Shown piece by piece: positions 20,102-31,326 of a DNA stretch of 42,334 nucleotides. The notes below the pieces were generated by a model. It was given only the letters and a program-made list of their open reading frames with translations. It had not been told where the DNA came from and did no database searches. The stretch spans positions 1 through 42,334 of the forward strand of contig MCFE01000718.1 in the NCBI GenBank assembly GCA_002104905.1, written 5' to 3'. The position numbers and the translations under genes were made by a program. This stretch comes from Basidiobolus meristosporus CBS 931.73. Taxonomy: Eukaryota > Basidiobolomycota > Basidiobolomycetes > Basidiobolales > Basidiobolaceae. Positions within the stretch are counted from its first letter, which is position 1, and every line of letters begins with the position of its first letter.

Positions 20102-21180
20102 TGTGGTGGGGTCACAGTGACACCCACAGGCAGATGTGCTCATTCCCATACGTTCACTTCCCTAAAATGGATTACCCCCCCGTATATTAGTATCATCCCA
20201 AATTGCAATAGCTTCTATCTGTCTATGTGATTATTACTATGCAACCTGGCACACTATTTGTCAGTATTGACCCATTGCACCAGCTATTACTATTCCTTGC
20301 CAAGATGCCAAGATAAGATAGTTACCATATAAGGTAAGTACCCCCAACAGTGCCAATGTCATGTGATCATCCTGGCTTCATAACCTTCCTATCCTACTAC
20401 CATATGAGGTAACTACATGACACAGAGGTTTCATATTACCACTATCTGATTGGCTAGGTGCTACTATATCTCATGGAACAATGTGCTAAGAATTTGCGCT
20501 ATTTTTAGTACACAATAACATGATTGGCTGTCTACTACCTACTGGAAACTTCCAGAAAGTATTTTCTAGTGAGAATATGAGCAGCAAAAAAGTATATAAG
20601 GGAGGCTATCCCTTAAAATAAATCATCCCTCTTCCAATATTCCAGCTTACTGATTAGTGAGATCACCACTGCCTATTACCACTATTTTCTGACTCAGACC
20701 TGACAATACTCCCAGGAAACCGCGCTGACAGCCAACTGACTTTGGAGGCACTACTTGTGAGGAATGCTCAGAGTAGGTATCTTTTATTATATTTGACTGT
20801 TTTCCCAAGTTTGTTCTTGTACAGGCAAAGATACTTTTCAGTCTTTGTAACTATTGGTCAAAGCTGCATTCTTATCAAGTCCCTGTTGGTGGAGTTTACA
20901 GTTGTTTTGACTTTGGAAGCTTTAGTACATTGTCATCTTAAAGGATGCTGAACCCAGCACATACTTTTGTTGAGACACCAACTAAGTTGGGGATTGTAGC
21001 TCAATATTTTTCCCTTGACAAGCTTGAAGCTTTATCCCCCTTCACATTAGATTAGACAAAAGACTCAGTATTCCTAGCAAGCTTTTGCCAGAGGTTATTG
21101 CACCCAGTGAACACCCCACACACATTCATACTTGAGAAGTGTTGGCTGTATTTTGCCCTTTGGACTTATACACAACCACA
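20102..21180 (+). repeat. 5' LTR of Gypsy-1
   Basis: 1,079 bp, TGTGGTGG...ACAACCACA; the first eight bases are the reverse complement of the last eight of the partner LTR. A TATA box TATATAAG lies at 20593-20600 with AATAAA shortly after. A dyad GGGGTCAC-A-GTGACACC lies close to the 5' terminus and is shared by most copies. Confidence 0.93.
20593..20600 (+). promoter_or_regulatory. TATA box of the Gypsy-1 5' LTR
   Basis: TATATAAG, mid-LTR. The 3' LTR reads TATATCAG at the equivalent place, so the motif has decayed there. Confidence 0.5.
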
Positions 21181-21184
21181 TAAT

Positions 21185-21201
21185 TGGCACCCAATGTGGG
21201 G
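21185..21201 (+). other. Primer-binding site of Gypsy-1 (tRNA-Lys type)
   Basis: TGGCACCCAATGTGGGG begins four bases after the LTR. It equals the tRNA-Lys(CUU)-type site TGGCGCCCAACGTGGGG except at two positions, both CpG in the reference and CpA or TpG here. The tRNA assignment is from memory of retroelement primer sites. Confidence 0.65.
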
Positions 21202-21330
21202 GGCTCATACAAGCTCCCTAGGACCCAACAAGATTTACCTGAAGATTTGAGCCATTACCTGCTTACTGAAAAGAGACTACCAATATTACGTAGACTACGA
21301 CACCAACCTACCTACCCCAAAATAAACTCT

Positions 21331-22640
21331 ATGCCATTACCACTCTCACATGGTGCCCCACAGTTTGATGGAAAGAATGTGGAAAGCTTCATATTCCAAT
21401 GGGAGAAGCTCTTCAAGATGTGCAGCCTATCTGAACAAGAATTGGCTGAAGACTTCCCCTACTACTGCACCAATGATATTACCACTAAGCATCTCAGACA
21501 AGGAGACATTCTCACTGACTGGACCTTAATGAAGACCTACCTACAGACCAAGTATGGCAGACCCCAGATATACTATGGAATTGAAGACCTCAGACAATTT
21601 GGAAGGACAGGACTTGACAGTATGAAGATATGGCCAAGCCACTCCTAGAGTCCCAGGCTATAACTGAGTTTACCATGACACTTTACCTTGCACAAGGGCT
21701 TCCCCAGGACTTGGCAAGGAAAGTTAACTTACATGCAGCCAAGGATGACAAGTCCAGCATTCCTTGCTTTGCAGAGATGAAATGTGTACTCCTAGAGGCA
21801 AAGCAAACTTCTACCTTTATGAGACTCCTGACATCTAATCTGCCAGACCAGCCAACCAAGGAGCTAAAGAGTGCTGTTGCCAACAATCAGACCTACACTA
21901 CTGATAGAATTGACGAACTTGCTGAACAGCTACAAAAGCTAGCCCTCAAGATTAAAGGCTCAGCTGAGGTAGCTACTGAGGGCCAAAGACCTTTGACCAG
22001 ACACTGCATTTGGTATGACTCTACTCAGCATGTCAGACAAGAATGCTTGGAGCTTAGCCAGCTACTTAGAGAAGGAACAGTACAGTTTGATGCTGATGGA
22101 ATGCTTGCTGATAAGGAAGGAAAAAGGATTCCCACTAATTTCCAAAGAGTTGGAATGAGAGCCCTTTTCCAGAAGTCTGACTCAGCACCTAGAAAGATTA
22201 CTGTTGATGCCCCTATTGAGACTCATACAGTGAGTCCAAGCAGCCTTGATAACAGAAAATACAAAGTAGACACCTTTGCTACTAAGAGACACCTTCCTGA
22301 AGTACCTGTCAAACCCATCTGTAGAAGACCACAATTTGAAGAGCCTGAGGTTATCATTGACAAGAGGCCTGGAATACTGCCCACCCAAGACCCATTGCCT
22401 CACTTTCAGATGACCTCAAAGATAGCAGGCTACTCAAGCCCTCAACTGATTACTGAGAAACTGCTGAAGCAGAACCTCACTTTGTTGGTTGGAGAATTTA
22501 TGAGTGTATCACCATCTGTTAGGAAGACCTTTGATGAGCCGCTTGGAACAAGAAGACAAGCTGTTGAACATATGGACACCCACAAAATCCAGACAAACCA
22601 TGAAGACCACCAAATGGATGACAACACTACCAAATATAAG
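21331..22640 (+). pseudogene. Gypsy-1 gag
   Basis: The frame is open from the primer site; ATG at 21331 is the first Met (MPLPLSHGAPQFDGKNV). The capsid-type region (SFIFQWEKLFKMCSLSEQE) runs to 21648, where a one-base shift moves to the frame 21630-22799. The zinc knuckle reads CIWYDSTQHVRQEC, so the second Cys of CX2CX4HX4C is Tyr. Gag would form the particle and package the element RNA. Confidence 0.8.
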
Positions 22641-23204
22641 ACCTTTTACTCAGTTGCAACTGCTGTGGTGAAAGGGTATATATATGATGACCCTGTTGAC
22701 TGCCATATTGACAGTGGTTTGGAGATTTGTACTATACCACTAGACTTCTGGAAGACACTTAGAAGCAAGGAGCTACTGCCTGTTGATAGAGATATTTGAT
22801 GGAACATGACTTATGCAAACTCAGGATCTAGCCCACTCTATGGTGTAGTGCACAAGTCCCCTATTGAGGTACAAGGAATCAAGGTCTGGCTTCCCCTCTT
22901 TATCTGCCAGGAGGCAAACTTTAACCTTCTGTTGGGCAGACCATGGGAGACCAGTACTAAGGCTACAACTACCAACTATTCTGATGGGTCAGTGTGGTAC
23001 ACTATACAAGGATCAGACCCAGGACTACAGTCAACATTCTTTGGGGTAACACCCAATAATATGAGGACACATACTGCTTGCCAGAAGACACATCTTGTTT
23101 TAGAAGAATATGAGGAGCCTGACAATATACACCCCACAGTTGGAGCTGCTCATTGGGTATACAGGAGCAGATGGCTACAGTTTGCACAAAATACAAGACA
23201 GTAG
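22641..23204 (+). pseudogene. Gypsy-1 aspartic protease
   Basis: The motif CHIDSGLE has its catalytic Asp at 22710-22712. A stop at 22797-22799 and a shift follow, and the second half of the fold resumes from 22806 with FNLLLGRPW. In the family the active enzyme is a dimer that processes the polyprotein. Confidence 0.7.
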
Positions 23205-24350
23205 AACAGAAGATTAGACCATCACTTACACCTTTAACTGATGGATCTCAACCTGCTGATTACATCAGACCACCAGAAGGAACACCAGAAGATATACAAC
23301 TTACACCTGAGAGACTTAAGCAACTTATCATTGGTGATGGAAACCTAACACTGGAGGAGATCTTATTAGTTGAAGAAACCCTGAAAAGACATGATAAGGT
23401 TTTCTCATATAACAACAAGGAGATGGGATTCTTAAAGACATTGGTTGAAAAACCTATCAAGATTCTTACAGTGCCCCACACACCCTGGTCATTTAAGCCT
23501 TAACCACTGCCTAGAGGACTCCAAGCTGATGTGCATCACCTACTTAAGAAGAAGATTGAAGCTGGTATCCTAGAACCTTGCAATGGACCTTATGCTAGCA
23601 GATGGTTTGTGACCAAAAAGAAGAATGGAAAGCTCCAATTTATTTAAGACATGCAACCTGCAAGTGCTGTCACTATCAGAGATGCTGCAATAACTCCATC
23701 TATTGATGACTTTGCAGAGAGCTTTAGTGGTCATTCCATCTACTCAACATATGATCTCTACTCAGGATATGACCAGGTCCCCCTAGATGAGACATCAAGA
23801 GATATATTTGCACTCCAGACACCATTTGGACTGTTAAGAATTACAAGACTCAGCCAAGGGGCAACAAGCTCCATGGCTCAGTTCCAGAGATGCATGGTGA
23901 ATGTGCTCTACCAATTTATACCTGAGAAACTTGCTGTCTTTGTTGATGAGATAGGCATCAAAGGACCAAAACTCTGGGACACAACTGAAGTTATGCCTGG
24001 CATAAGAAAGTTTGTCTATGACCATATTACAGACAATGATGCCATATTAGGAGCCATTGGAGAAGCTGGACTCACCGTCAGTGGTGAGAAAAGCAGCTTT
24101 GGTATATCAGAGATATCCATTGTTGGACAAAAATGCAACACCATTGGTTGCTCACTTGAAGACTCCAGGACACAAAAGATATGCAACTGGCCTACCCCCA
24201 CAAATCTAACACAAGCTTGTGGCATTGTGGCAGCTTGTTGGTTCCTTAGGATCTGGATCCCAAGATTTTCTGAGATAGCAGAACCAATCTGCCAACTACA
24301 GAGAAAGAATACCCCATTTATCTTGGGAGAAGAGCAAGAAGAAGCCATGC
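23205..24350 (+). pseudogene. Gypsy-1 reverse transcriptase
   Basis: The RT starts around 23400 (LVEKPIKILTVPHTPW). It continues with IEAGILEPCNGPYASRWFVTKK, a stop at 23645-23647, STYDLYSGYDQVPLD with the first catalytic Asp, and FVDEIGIKGP. The active site is normally FVDD; the second Asp is Glu here (23948-23950). The connection region follows (ICNWPTPTNLTQACGIV, RIWIPRFSEIAEPI). The IKGP tail after the active site is the basidiomycete-like feature of this family. Confidence 0.83.
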
Positions 24351-24790
24351 AATTACTAAAAGAGGCCTTAGTATCTCCACCAGTTCTAAGACCTCTTGAC
24401 TATCAGAACACTGAATGCCCACCTATCTTGACAGTGGATGCAAGCCCTATAGGAGCTGGAGCACTACTTGGTCAAGATAATGAAAATGGCAACCGCTATG
24501 CCTGCAGATATGAGAGCTGCCTCTTCTCTCCTAGAGAACAAAGATACTCACAGATTAAGAGAGAGCTACTAGGAGTTGTGAAAATGCTGAGGAAGCTGAA
24601 GTCACAACTCTACATGACACATTTTGTCCTGGAGACAGACACCAGGCCGCTTATAGGAATGATCAACAAGCCTGACCTACCTGATGATGCCACAAATTAG
24701 TGGATGGCATGGCTGAAAATGCTTGACTTTGAGGTCAGACATATCCCTGGCTTGACAAATGTTGTTGCCAATGCACTCTCCAGGAAGGGA
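24351..24790 (+). pseudogene. Gypsy-1 RNase H
   Basis: ILTVDASPIGAGALLGQD carries the first Asp. YSQIKRELLGVV carries Glu, and LETDTRPLIGMI carries Asp. TAG at 24698-24700 interrupts, then HIPGLTNVVANALSRKGP supplies the last Asp position as Asn. The domain would remove the RNA template during reverse transcription. Confidence 0.8.
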
Positions 24791-26144
24791 CCACAGTTGT
24801 CTGAAGATATGGACCCTGACTTTGATGACATAATTGATGCAGAAATCCAACAACTACATGTGAAGAAGCCCAGCAACTCTACGTGGAACACCATTCATGA
24901 CTATCTGAAAACCTTTGAGAAGCCACCAGGAATGAGCCCACATGACTTCAGAAAGCTCAGGAAGAAGGCCCATCATTTCTACATAAAGGATGGCCTCCTC
25001 TTCAAACAAGTAAAGCCTGGACAGACACCAAGGAGAGTTATAGTTGAGCCCCAGGAACAACTGACTATTATGTCAAGCTTTCATGAAGGAAGACCTGGTG
25101 GTCATAGAGGTAGAGTTACCACTTACAATGTTGTTTCCAGTAGATACTACTGGGAGCATATGTATCATGATGTCCAACACTTTGTTGAATCATGTGACAT
25201 TTGCCAAAGAAGGTCAACCAAGAGATATGATGAGCTGCTCCATTCAACCTATACACCTTGCCTATGGCAGAAGGTTGGCATTGACCTGGTCCACATGCCA
25301 ACTGCTGGAACCAAGAAGTACCTAGTTGTTGCCAGAGATGATCTGAGTGGGTGGGTAGAAGCTCAAGTTCTATCCAATAACAAAAGCCACACAATATGGA
25401 GATTTATTCTTGAAGATATAATATGCAGATTTGGCTGCATCAGCCAGTTTGTTGCTGACCAAGGAGAAACAACTTCAAATTGATCCAGGAACTCTGCTCA
25501 CAATACAAGATTCATATTTCTTTCACCACTGCTTATCACCCACAAGCCAATGGAATGGTTGAAAGAGGCCATGGCCTGTTGGTTAACTCCCTAGTCAAGA
25601 GCTGCAAGAACATGACACTACAGTGACCTTCACAACTTCATCTAGCACTCTGGGCAGATAGAATCACTACAAAATGCAGCACAGGCCTATCTCCATTCAA
25701 ATTGCTTTATGGACATGATTGCATTCTTCCTATAGAGCTTGACTCAACATCCTGGAACATGCTAGAGTGGAGAGATACAATGAGTACAGAAGAACTACTG
25801 ACTACATGCATCAAACAGCTTGATCACATGAACTTGATATTACCCAAGCAGCTGCTAAACTCAAAGAGACAAGACTTCAGAACAAGAAAACATTTGACAA
25901 GTCACATAGCCTTAGACCAAAGCCATTACTGCAAGGAGATCCAGTATTGCTCTATGATTTCACTTTAGACAAGCAGTGGAGTCACAAATTTGACAATAAG
26001 TGGTCTGGCCCATTTATTATCTCTAAGGTGATTGGAAATAGAAGCTACTACTTGTCTGAACTTGATGAAACACTGCTAAGAGCACCTATGGCAGGAAACA
26101 GACTTAAGCTATTCAAGCACCAGAATTTCACACATCATGTTTAG
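24791..26144 (+). pseudogene. Gypsy-1 integrase
   Basis: The zinc finger (HEGRPGGHRGR, CDICQRR) is followed by the core GIDLVHMPT (first Asp) and FVADQGE (second Asp). A break near 25481 follows, then AYHPQANGMVERG (Glu), with stops to about 25700. The C-terminal part is split between 25702-25968 and 25947-26144. It contains NKWSGPFIISKV and YYLSELDETLLRAP, typical of the GPY/F module. The first and second Asp and the Glu are legible, but the frame is broken at least three times. Confidence 0.82.
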
Positions 26145-26183
26145 TTTGCTTTGACCTGAGCTCAAAGCTGAGAGGGGGGTGGA

Positions 26184-27260
26184 AGTAGTGGGGTCACAGT
26201 GACACCCACAGGCAGATGTGCTCATTCCCATATGTGCATTTCCCTAAAAAGGATTACCCCCCCTATATTAGTATTATCCCAAATTGCAATATTTTCAATC
26301 TGTCTATGTGATTATTACTATGCAACCTAGCAAACTATTTGTCACAATTGACCCATTGCACAAGCTACTCCTATTCCTTGCTGAGATGCCAAGATAAGAT
26401 AGTTACCATATAAGGCAGGTACCTCTAAAAGTGCCAATGTCATGTGATCATCCTAGTTTCATAACCCTCCTATCCTACTACCACATGAGGCAACTACATG
26501 ACACAGAGGTTTCATATTACCACTATCTGATTGGCTAGGTGCTACTATATCCCATAGAACAATCTGTCAAGAATTTGCGCCATTTTTAGTACACAATAAC
26601 ATGATTGGTTGTCTACTACCTTCTGGAAACTTCCGGAAAGTATTACTAGTAAGAATATGAGCAGCAAAAAAGTATATCAGGGAGGCTATCCCTTAAAATA
26701 AATCATCCCTCTTCCAATATTCCAGCTTACTGATTAGTGAGATCACCACTGCCTATTACCACTATTTTCTGACTCAGACCTGACAATACTCCCAGGAAAC
26801 CATGCTGACAGCCAACTGACTTTGGAGGCACTACCTGTGAGGAATACTCAGAGTAGGTATCTTTTATTATATTTGATTGTTTTCCCAAGTTTGTTCTTGT
26901 ACAGGCAAAGATACTTTTCAGTCTTTGTAACTATTGGTCAAAGCTGCATTCTTATCAAGTCCCTGTTGGTGGAGTTTACAGTTGTTTTGACTTTGGAAGC
27001 TTTAGTACATTGTCATCTCAAAGGACATTCAGGCCATTATAAACTTTTGTTAAGATGCCAACTAAGTTGGGGATTGTAGCTCAATAGTTTTCCCTTAACA
27101 AGCTTGAAGCTTTATCCCCCTTCACATTAGATTAGACAAAAGACTCAGTATTCCTAGCAAGCTTTTGCCAGAGGTTATTGCACCCAGTGAACACCCCACA
27201 CACATTCACACTGGAGAAGTGTTGGCTGTATTTTGCCCTTTGGACTTATACACCACCACA
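26184..27260 (+). repeat. 3' LTR of Gypsy-1
   Basis: 1,077 bp, beginning AGTAGTGGGGTCACAG (the initial T is now A) and ending ACCACCACA. The purine tract AGAGGGGGGTGGA precedes it. CCAC, the right target duplication, follows. Confidence 0.92.
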
Positions 27261-27280
27261 CCACTGATGACAGCAGACAA

Positions 27281-28113
27281 ATGGTTGGACAACAGCTTGC
27301 TTTGACATTCAGTGCAACAAGCAGGGCTACATCCAAAAAAGACCATGTTGACAGTGTGCCCACTGAAGGTAGTAATGCAGACTCCTCAGGCTCTCAGTCA
27401 AGTAGGCAAGTCAGAATCTCTGCAGAGCCATAGGCTGACTGTTATGCTCAGGCAGACAAGAGTGTAGCAAATGCAGTATCTTAAGTTGAAGTCCAGCAAG
27501 TGGCCAGCATAACATCACCACCACCCATATGAGCAAGTATGTTGTCAGCTCATACCAAAGCATCAATGAAGCAATTAGGTGCAGTGGCTGATAGGATAGA
27601 TGCAAAGGCCCAGAGAAATCAGGTAATAGTCCACAAACAGGATAAGCAGATAAAAGGTGTAGAGCAAGCAATATCCCTGTTAGAGAAAGCAGTATCATTG
27701 CTACAAAGAAGGAGTTCAAGTAGCTCAATGTCACAGCCAAGAATTGACCCATTTCCCAATGTAACAGCAGAGGAACACCGTACAGTCTTTAAAGCACAAC
27801 AACAGTACCCAAAGATAAAGCCCAAAGAAAAACCTATGACAGCATGGGAGGGAGACATTGTGGTGTTTATACCAAGGCCATAAAAATCAAAAGACATTGA
27901 ATATGCGTGAAGCCATTGAGTGCAATAATGAAGAGGAGACAAATAGTTAAGAGGCTGTCAGAAGCCTAGCATGCCATCACCTTAAGGCCTGCATACCATG
28001 GAGCCATCAGGAACTCAAGGCCAAGTAGAATGTACTTGACTTGGTTCATGAGCATAATCTGGGACTCAAACAGGCTAATGGATTCTGGGCCAACAATGGC
28101 ATGCTAAGAAAAT
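27281..28113 (+). pseudogene. Unrecognised gene Y, broken
   Basis: ATG at 27281 opens a frame with a Ser-rich N-terminus (VPTEGSNADSSGSQSSRQVR). After three stops (27431-27433 and two more before 27539) it continues in the same frame with a likely coiled coil (KASMKQLGAVADRIDAKAQ, KQIKGVEQAISLLEKAV) and a PFPNVTAEEHRTVFKAQ block. It stops at 27881-27883; the adjoining frame stays protein-like (LVHEHNLGLKQANGFWANNG) up to a foldback element that enters at 28114. The phase constancy shows it was once coding. I do not recognise the family: it could be a structural ORF of a mobile element or a host repeat gene. Copies of X follow it directly. Confidence 0.5.
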
Positions 28114-28847
28114 AGACTTGTTCTGTTGGATAGTGCCGCATTGAGCCATGAGTGCCAAATGATGCCATAGTGTTACAGAGAAGCCAAGTGAGCCTATACT
28201 TGGCCACAGAGTGTATAACATAGCTCTGCATCTTCATGCAAAGCAGCCCCTGTGTTTCACTTATGATGCAGGAGAAAATCCATTTTTTGAAGTTTTTTTG
28301 TGGATCAATGTTGTGCAGGATGTATAAGAGCACCAAAGAGCTGACAGCATGCATCAGGTACTCAATACCCATGGCACTCTGAAGCTAGCTCCTGTGGCTT
28401 GTAACATGTCACAAAAATGCATGGCACTATCTTGGTCCACTGGTACTATCTGGTACTATATTTAATTATTAGCCCTAAAGTAAGATCTATACAAAGCACT
28501 TATAGTGCCAGATAGTACCAGTGGACCAAGATAGTGCCATGCATTTTTGTGACATGTTACAAGCCACAGGAGCTAGATTCAAAGTGCCATGGGTATTGAG
28601 TATGAGATGCATATCTTAAATCCTTTTGTGCTCTTACACATCCTGCACAACATTGTCCTACAAAAAAAGGTCAAAAAACGGATTTTTGCCAACACAATGG
28701 GTGAAGCACAAGAGCTGCTTTGCATGAAGATGCAGAGCTATGTTTCACACTCTGTGGCCAAGTATAGACTCACTTGGCCTCCCTGGCATACTATGGCATG
28801 ATTTGGCACTCATGGCTCAATGTGGCACTATCCAATGGAACAAGTTT
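28114..28847. mobile_element. AGAC-1, 734-bp foldback element
   Basis: Nearly the whole element is one inverted repeat: arms 28114-28460 and 28501-28847 around a ~40-base centre. It starts AGACTTGTTC and ends GGAACAAGTTT. It is flanked by a 3-bp duplication AAT (28111-28113, 28848-28850). AGTGCC motifs start 18 and 37 bases from each end. The terminal sequence and the 3-bp duplication match AGAC-2 at 13802-14012. Open frames inside the arms (108 and 70 codons) are mirror copies of each other and are not thought to be genes. Insertion interrupts pseudogene Y. If transcribed through, it would fold into a long hairpin. Confidence 0.83.
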
Positions 28848-29134
28848 AATAGCTCAACAATAGTAAAAGCTATTAAAGGCTGAGGTACAAGGGTGCCATG
28901 GCTAAAAACCAGTGGCTTTCTCAAGAGCCCATTACAAGCAGGGCTGAAAGTTCTAAACAAGCGTCCAAGAGATGCCAGGTAGCTGGAAGCATGCCAATAA
29001 GGGACAATCAAGCAGACATGGATGCACCAGCACAACATTTATCAAGGAAAAAGCATAGTACCACTCAAGAAGCACTCAGTCAAAGTAGCAGTGAAGGACC
29101 TAGTAGTGATAAAAACCAGTGGCTTTCCTGGTGG
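28848..29134 (+). pseudogene. End of Y and N-terminal unit of gene X (copy X0)
   Basis: The last few Y codons follow the foldback element. ATG at 28898 then opens a frame starting MAKNQWLSQEP, rich in Ser, Gln and Lys and continuing ...DMDAPAQHLSRKKHSTTQE. At about 29109 the KNQWLS start repeats, so a 206-base unit is tandemly duplicated. The second unit is interrupted after GTGG by a Gypsy-1 solo LTR at 29135. The family is unknown. Confidence 0.45.
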
Positions 29135-30205
29135 TGTGGTGGTGTATAAGTCCAAGGGAGAGATACGTCCAACAATTCTCAAGTGTTTTGTGTATGGGGT
29201 GTTCACTGGGTGCAATAACCTCTGGCAAAAGCTTGCTAGGAATACTTGGGTTCTGTCTCTAATCTAATGTGAAGGGGAATAAAGCCACAAGCTTGTCAAG
29301 GGAAAACTATTGAGTTATAATCCCCAATTTAGATGGCATCTTAACAAAAGTATGTGCTGGGTTCAGCATCCTTTGAGATGAGAATGTACTAAAGCTTCCA
29401 AGGTCAAAACAACTTTAAACTCCACTAGCAGGGACTTGATAAGAATGCAGCTGTGGTCAATTGTTACAAAGACAGAAAAGTATCTTTGCCTGTACAAGAA
29501 CAAGCTTGGGAAAGAATCACATATAATAAAAGATACCTACTCTGAGTATTCCTCACAAGTAGTGCCTCCAAGGTCAGTTGGCTGTCAGTGTGGTTTCATG
29601 GGAGTGTCCTGTGGTCTGGGGTTAAAAGGTCAGGTAGCTGCAGGTAGCAGTAATCACACCAATCAACAAGTTGGTACAATGATAAAAGGATTGATGATTT
29701 ATTGTTGAGGGATTGCCTCCCTTATATACTTTTCTTACTGGCTGAGTGATTACTAATCATGGTGTTCCAGAAGGTTCTAGATGTCAATAGAGATCTCAAT
29801 GACATCAGAATGACTCAAGAATGTTTGAAGTAGGTGCTGGAAAGTTCTAAGAGGTAAAACACATCCAATCAATCATGAATCAGTACTCTGAAGCCTGTGT
29901 AACATAGGGATACCATATATGCTATGAGAATGGTAGGGATGGTGACACGGGTTGATCATGTGTCATGGGTACTGGCATGGGTACTTGCCTAATATAGAAG
30001 CACTTATAGCTAGTATTCTTACATAAAGTGAGGGGTAACTTATGCAATAAGGTAAGCAGGTGTGATAGTCAACCGGCTTATGGGATAGTACTGATCAGGT
30101 AAGACAAATGGGATAAAACTAAAATAAATGTAGTAGGGATACAGGGAAGTAGAAAATATGGGAATGAGCACATCTGTCAGTGGGTGTCACTGTGACCCCA
30201 CTATA
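29135..30205 (-). repeat. Solo LTR of Gypsy-1 inside gene X
   Basis: 1,071 bp in reverse orientation, TGTGGTGG...CCCCACTATA, with target duplication GTGG (29131-29134, 30206-30209). The final bases ATA replace the usual ACA. No internal sequence is left. Confidence 0.92.
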
Positions 30206-30998
30206 GTGGCTTTCTCAGGAGCCTGTCATGATAATGGCTGAGAGCTTAAAACAAGCAGTAAACTAATTTCAGGTTACCAGGAGAGTGCCAGCAAGGGATA
30301 AGCAGGCTGGAACAGATGCATCAGAGCAGAATTCATCAAGGAGGTAACATAATTCATTACAAGAAGCACTCATACTGAGAAGCAGTTAAAGACATGGCAG
30401 TGAAAAAGGAAAAGGCTAAGGGAAAGATGTCTACCCAAGCCTGCAACAGAGTTGAATACAAAAAAAACTGCAATTCTTGCCAATTAATGCTGTAAGCTCA
30501 GAACAGACTGAATATCATCATAGCCTAGAAGAATTACCAACAAGAAAACAGCTGTTTTCACAAGAGTTGGAAGCACAGGCAGATGAGCTACACTCTAGCA
30601 AGGTAGATGAATTTGCAGAAAAAGGCAATTTGTCTACAAGAGCCTCCACATTCTCTATTATTGACAGAGTGGAGATCCCATTAACAGACAAGGCTACAAC
30701 ATTGAGAACTCAAGTGACTATCACAATGCCTTCAGTGGAATTTTGGAACATCAATAGGCACACCAAGAGGCTGCAGCACTTCTTCAAGAGCAGTGCTCAA
30801 GAAAATGCACTTGACTATTGCAAGGATCTATTGCAAAGACTGGCAGATGAGGTGCTGAACCTTGCAGTGCTGGCTGAAGGCCAGGACATGAAAGAACCAG
30901 CAAATGAGCGGTGGTAAAAAGCTGCTGGGTTCCTACCAAACTCATTGAAACAGCCCATTACAGCAGAAGTACTTATTGAGTGGTGGATAATAAGCAGT
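30206..30998 (+). pseudogene. Unrecognised gene X, copy X1
   Basis: Continues after the solo LTR (GGCTTTCTCAGGAGCC = WLSQEP). The best open part is 30477-30917, 146 codons. It has an acidic/helical segment (HSLEELPTRKQLFSQELEAQ), then STRASTFSIIDRVEI and TMPSVEFWNINRHTKRLQHF, and a helical block ENALDYCKDLLQRLADEV. The block from NRHTKRLQHFF to the end is repeated in X2 and X3, so it is the conserved core of the family. No catalytic motif, zinc finger or membrane segment is visible. The 3' end is cut at about 30998 by a copia fragment. Confidence 0.5.
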
Positions 30999-31326
30999 TT
31001 CTACATCCATTTGATGAATAAAAGACTTATATTTGGCCGCAATAGCTAATATTAATTAGATAGAATTAAACTTGGCTACCAGTGCCAAGGCTTCAGTATA
31101 GTCAAGTCTTCTTGTTTGAGCATATCCTTTGGCCACAAGTCTTGCTTTGTATCTTTCAATTGTACCATCAGTCTTGTATTTTGTTTTGAAGATCCATTGG
31201 CATCCAATTGATTTTTGGTGGATTGGTAACTTGATTAAGTCCCAAGTCCTATACTCCAATAGGGCCTGATACTCCTCAGTTGTTGAGCATCTCCAAAACT
31301 TTGTTTAAGTGCTATCTAGGGCCTCA
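30999..31326 (-). pseudogene. Copia-1E shard of RT
   Basis: 328 bases matching the Copia-1 RT N-terminal region (QTWDL to IHQMDVKTAF equivalent) on the minus strand, the same part as 2720-3050 of Copia-1A. It has no LTR and no obvious target duplication. It lies exactly between X1 and X2, so it may be filler DNA captured at a break or a relic of a larger copy. Confidence 0.85.

Larger units (their letters stand above)
20102..27260 (+). mobile_element. Gypsy-1, full-length degenerate Ty3/gypsy element
   Basis: Two LTRs of about 1.08 kb (20102-21180, 26184-27260), a primer site directly after the 5' LTR, gag, protease, RT, RNase H and integrase in gypsy order, and a purine tract AGAGGGGGGTGGA before the 3' LTR. 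The target duplication is CCAC (20098-20101, 27261-27264). Numerous stops and shifts kill the polyprotein. About 15-20 differences are visible by eye in the first 200 bases of the two LTRs, so the insertion is old. The same LTR occurs as three solo copies, all on the minus strand, elsewhere in the window. Confidence 0.93.

Noticed and set aside
26822-27079. 85-codon frame repeated at 20742-20951 as a small secreted protein
   Set aside because: Both lie in the two LTRs of Gypsy-1 at the same position; the similarity is that of the LTR and no ATG-based conservation is seen.
20097-27265. 5-bp duplication CCACT for Gypsy-1
   Set aside because: The fifth base would have to be the first T of the LTR. 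The two solo LTRs with clean duplications show 4 bp, so CCAC is preferred.
28046-28372. 108-codon frame on the minus strand and a similar 70-codon frame on the plus strand at 28589-28801 as a gene pair
   Set aside because: They are the mirror arms of the foldback element AGAC-1, so their similarity follows from the inverted repeat. No motif is present.
29436-29708. 90-codon frame repeated at 10545-10745 and 35437-35664
   Set aside because: Antisense frames inside the three Gypsy-1 solo LTRs.
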